DNA from: Niastella caeni
GTDB lineage: Bacteria > Bacteroidota > Bacteroidia > Chitinophagales > Chitinophagaceae
Length of the DNA: 64,000 bases
Assembly: GCF_004834005.1 (NCBI RefSeq)
Contig: NZ_STFF01000006.1
Coordinates: 186,001 to 250,000, forward strand
Reading direction: 5' to 3'
Positions 62,786 through 64,000 of this stretch are shown here, one piece after another (the stretch's first letter is position 1; the number at the start of each line of letters is the position of its first letter). Made by a program: the position numbers and the translations under genes. Below the pieces are notes generated by a model that saw nothing but the letters and a program-made list of their open reading frames with translations, was not told the origin of the DNA and ran no database searches.

Positions 62786-64000
62786 ATTCCGGTTGCTCCG
62801 GGTCTTCTTTCTGCTCTTTCATCACCCACTCAAATTCGGTACTCTTGCTAAAGTCGGTCAGTTTATTACCAACCGCTTTCCAACCCATCACTTCCACAAA
62901 ATCATAGATCTTGATCTTCTGGGTACGGGCCTGGGCGCCACGGCCTGCTTTTATTTGAATGATAGGCTCCGGATGCGTGGTCACGGCTTCCAGGAAGTTA
63001 CCATCACCCTCTTTTATCAGCATGAACTTGTTGCGCAGGGTGGTTGTTTCGATCTTGAACCGTTTTACGTTGAACTGCTGTTTATCATTATCCAGGTAAA
63101 TGGCAGTAACGATCTTCTCTGGGTCAAATTTTTCGATCTCGATCACATTATCTACATCAAACTTCTGCGTCAGTTCCTGGTCGGTGATCTCGTAATTACC
63201 ATCGTGGTAAACAACCAGTATTTTGTCTTCAGGCTGGAAACTGCCCAGGTACTCCCCTTTCGATTCGGTATTCAGGCGACCGAACTGATCATCGAACCAC
63301 AGCTTTTTACCACCGAGGGTCGATTTGCCGGCCTCTTTGAACTTAACTGATTTGATCCTGAACTTGGTTACCTGGTTACCCATACTGCTACGGGCCTTGA
63401 TCTCCAGCTCTTCAAAATAAAAATCAAACTCTTTTTTACGCGCCGTACTGTTAGGGTCCAATATAACTCTTACTACTTCCGCTTCCCCATTCGGGTTGGC
63501 ACTGAAGTAATGCACTTTGGTTTTCTCAGAACCTTTGTTGGTAAGGTCGTATTCTTTATCGCGCGTAATACCGGTTACGTTAAAGCGTTTTGCGTAGGTT
63601 ATACCGGTTTTGTTATCTACATACATCATGTTGTATGTAGTTCGCTCGTCGTTCTTTTGGAACACGGCTACGTGGATGATATCCTTGCCGATGAACGCTT
63701 TTTCAGATACTTTCACCACTTTCATTTTACCTGAACGGGTGAAAGCAATGATATCATCGAGCGAAGAACAATCCACAACGAATTCATCTTTCTTCAAACC
63801 GCTGCCAATGAAACCATCGGCGCGGTTCACATACAGCTTGGTGTTAGCAATGGCCACCTGTTTGGCCTGAATGGCCTCAAACAGTTTGATCTCGGTTTTG
63901 CGCTCCCGGCCCTTGCCGTATTTCTGCAATAATCCTTCGTAATAAGCAACGGCAAAATCAACCAGGTTATTGAGGTCGTATTTTACCTGCTTAATATCTT
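62778..64000 (-). CDS. Topoisomerase IV / gyrase subunit A, C-terminal part (5' end outside window)
   Basis: The frame is open from the right edge (DIKQVKYDLNNLVDFAVAYY) through the window edge and stops at 62778. About 407 residues are visible. This is the C-terminal beta-pinwheel-like region, with KYGKGRERKTEIKLFEAIQA, VKVSEKAFIGKDIIHVAVF and other strand units. The catalytic tyrosine region is not in the window. It matches the GyrA/ParC-like proteins that Bacteroidota have in addition to the main gyrase. The acidic end (KEQKEDPEQPELF) is typical. The choice between ParC and GyrA is not certain. Confidence 0.85.
   Translation of the reverse strand, partial: DIKQVKYDLNNLVDFAVAYYEGLLQKYGKGRERKTEIKLFEAIQAKQVAIANTKLYVNRADGFIGSGLKKDEFVVDCSSLDDIIAFTRSGKMKVVKVSEKAFIGKDIIHVAVFQKNDERTTYNMMYVDNKTGITYAKRFNVTGITRDKEYDLTNKGSEKTKVHYFSANPNGEAEVVRVILDPNSTARKKEFDFYFEELEIKARSSMGNQVTKFRIKSVKFKEAGKSTLGGKKLWFDDQFGRLNTESKGEYLGSFQPEDKILVVYHDGNYEITDQELTQKFDVDNVIEIEKFDPEKIVTAIYLDNDKQQFNVKRFKIETTTLRNKFMLIKEGDGNFLEAVTTHPEPIIQIKAGRGAQARTQKIKIYDFVEVMGWKAVGNKLTDFSKSTEFEWVMKEQKEDPEQPELF

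Overview
The window is chromosomal DNA of a Bacteroidota member, most likely family Chitinophagaceae (Niastella/Chitinophaga-like). The grounds are: promoters of the Bacteroidota type (TAnnTTTG at -7, TTG/TTTG about 19 nt upstream); the short 285-residue primary sigma factor; families typical of the phylum (DUF4249, DUF3822, DUF2027-Smr, DUF4242); an epsilon-proteobacterial-like SdhCAB; and many secreted proteins and lipoproteins. The genus is an inference. No phage, integrase, transposase, CRISPR array, rRNA or tRNA gene was seen. Almost everything is housekeeping or core-accessory.

Layout. 1-6.2 kb: an MFS exporter cut by the window edge, cysM, a small membrane protein, a DUF4242 protein, a KefB-type antiporter and a YkgJ cysteine-cluster protein. 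6.4-11.7 kb: two tandem sterol-desaturase-family genes and gcvP. 11.8-18.2 kb: small secreted proteins and lipoproteins, a dihydrodipicolinate-synthase-family lyase with an SSS symporter, and an OB-fold protein. 18.67-19.12 kb: RNase P RNA on the minus strand. 19.3-30.1 kb, minus strand: a Smr protein, a broken HD phosphohydrolase, an APC permease, a polyprenyl synthase, rnr, the bioD/cyclo-ligase/lpxK operon, and DUF3822-rsmD. 30.3-36.2 kb: MATE, TPR, folB, trxB, DUF4249 and the primary sigma factor. 36.6-39.1 kb: a BlaI repressor and a M56/amidase/TonB_C fusion. 39.3-51.1 kb: a DeoR regulator, purM, ribF, holA, a coiled-coil protein, a 1170-residue outer-membrane protein, a methyltransferase and an ABC-F ATPase. 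51.2-55 kb: two paralogous multi-pass membrane proteins and a VOC protein. 55.1-59.2 kb: sdhCAB with a frameshifted four-helix-bundle gene lodged between sdhA and sdhB. 59.6-64 kb: accD, smpB, a secreted protein and the 3' part of a topoisomerase IV A gene.

Two things stand out. First, the BlaI-type operon at 36.6-39.1 kb pairs a repressor, whose promoter is bracketed by two perfect AACTAA-N4-TTAGTT dyads, with a membrane metallopeptidase. The sensor half of that peptidase is an apparently intact peptidoglycan amidase followed by a TonB_C domain: a cell-wall signalling cassette in which the sensor is itself a cell-wall enzyme. Second, very many intergenic gaps hold an imperfect palindrome built from short degenerate tandem 'words'. 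At least a dozen word families occur, several of them repeatedly. They border convergent, divergent and co-directional genes, contain terminators or promoter -35-like elements, and spill into coding regions (RibF, a desaturase tail, a symporter tail). Related short palindromes also decorate the RNase P RNA.
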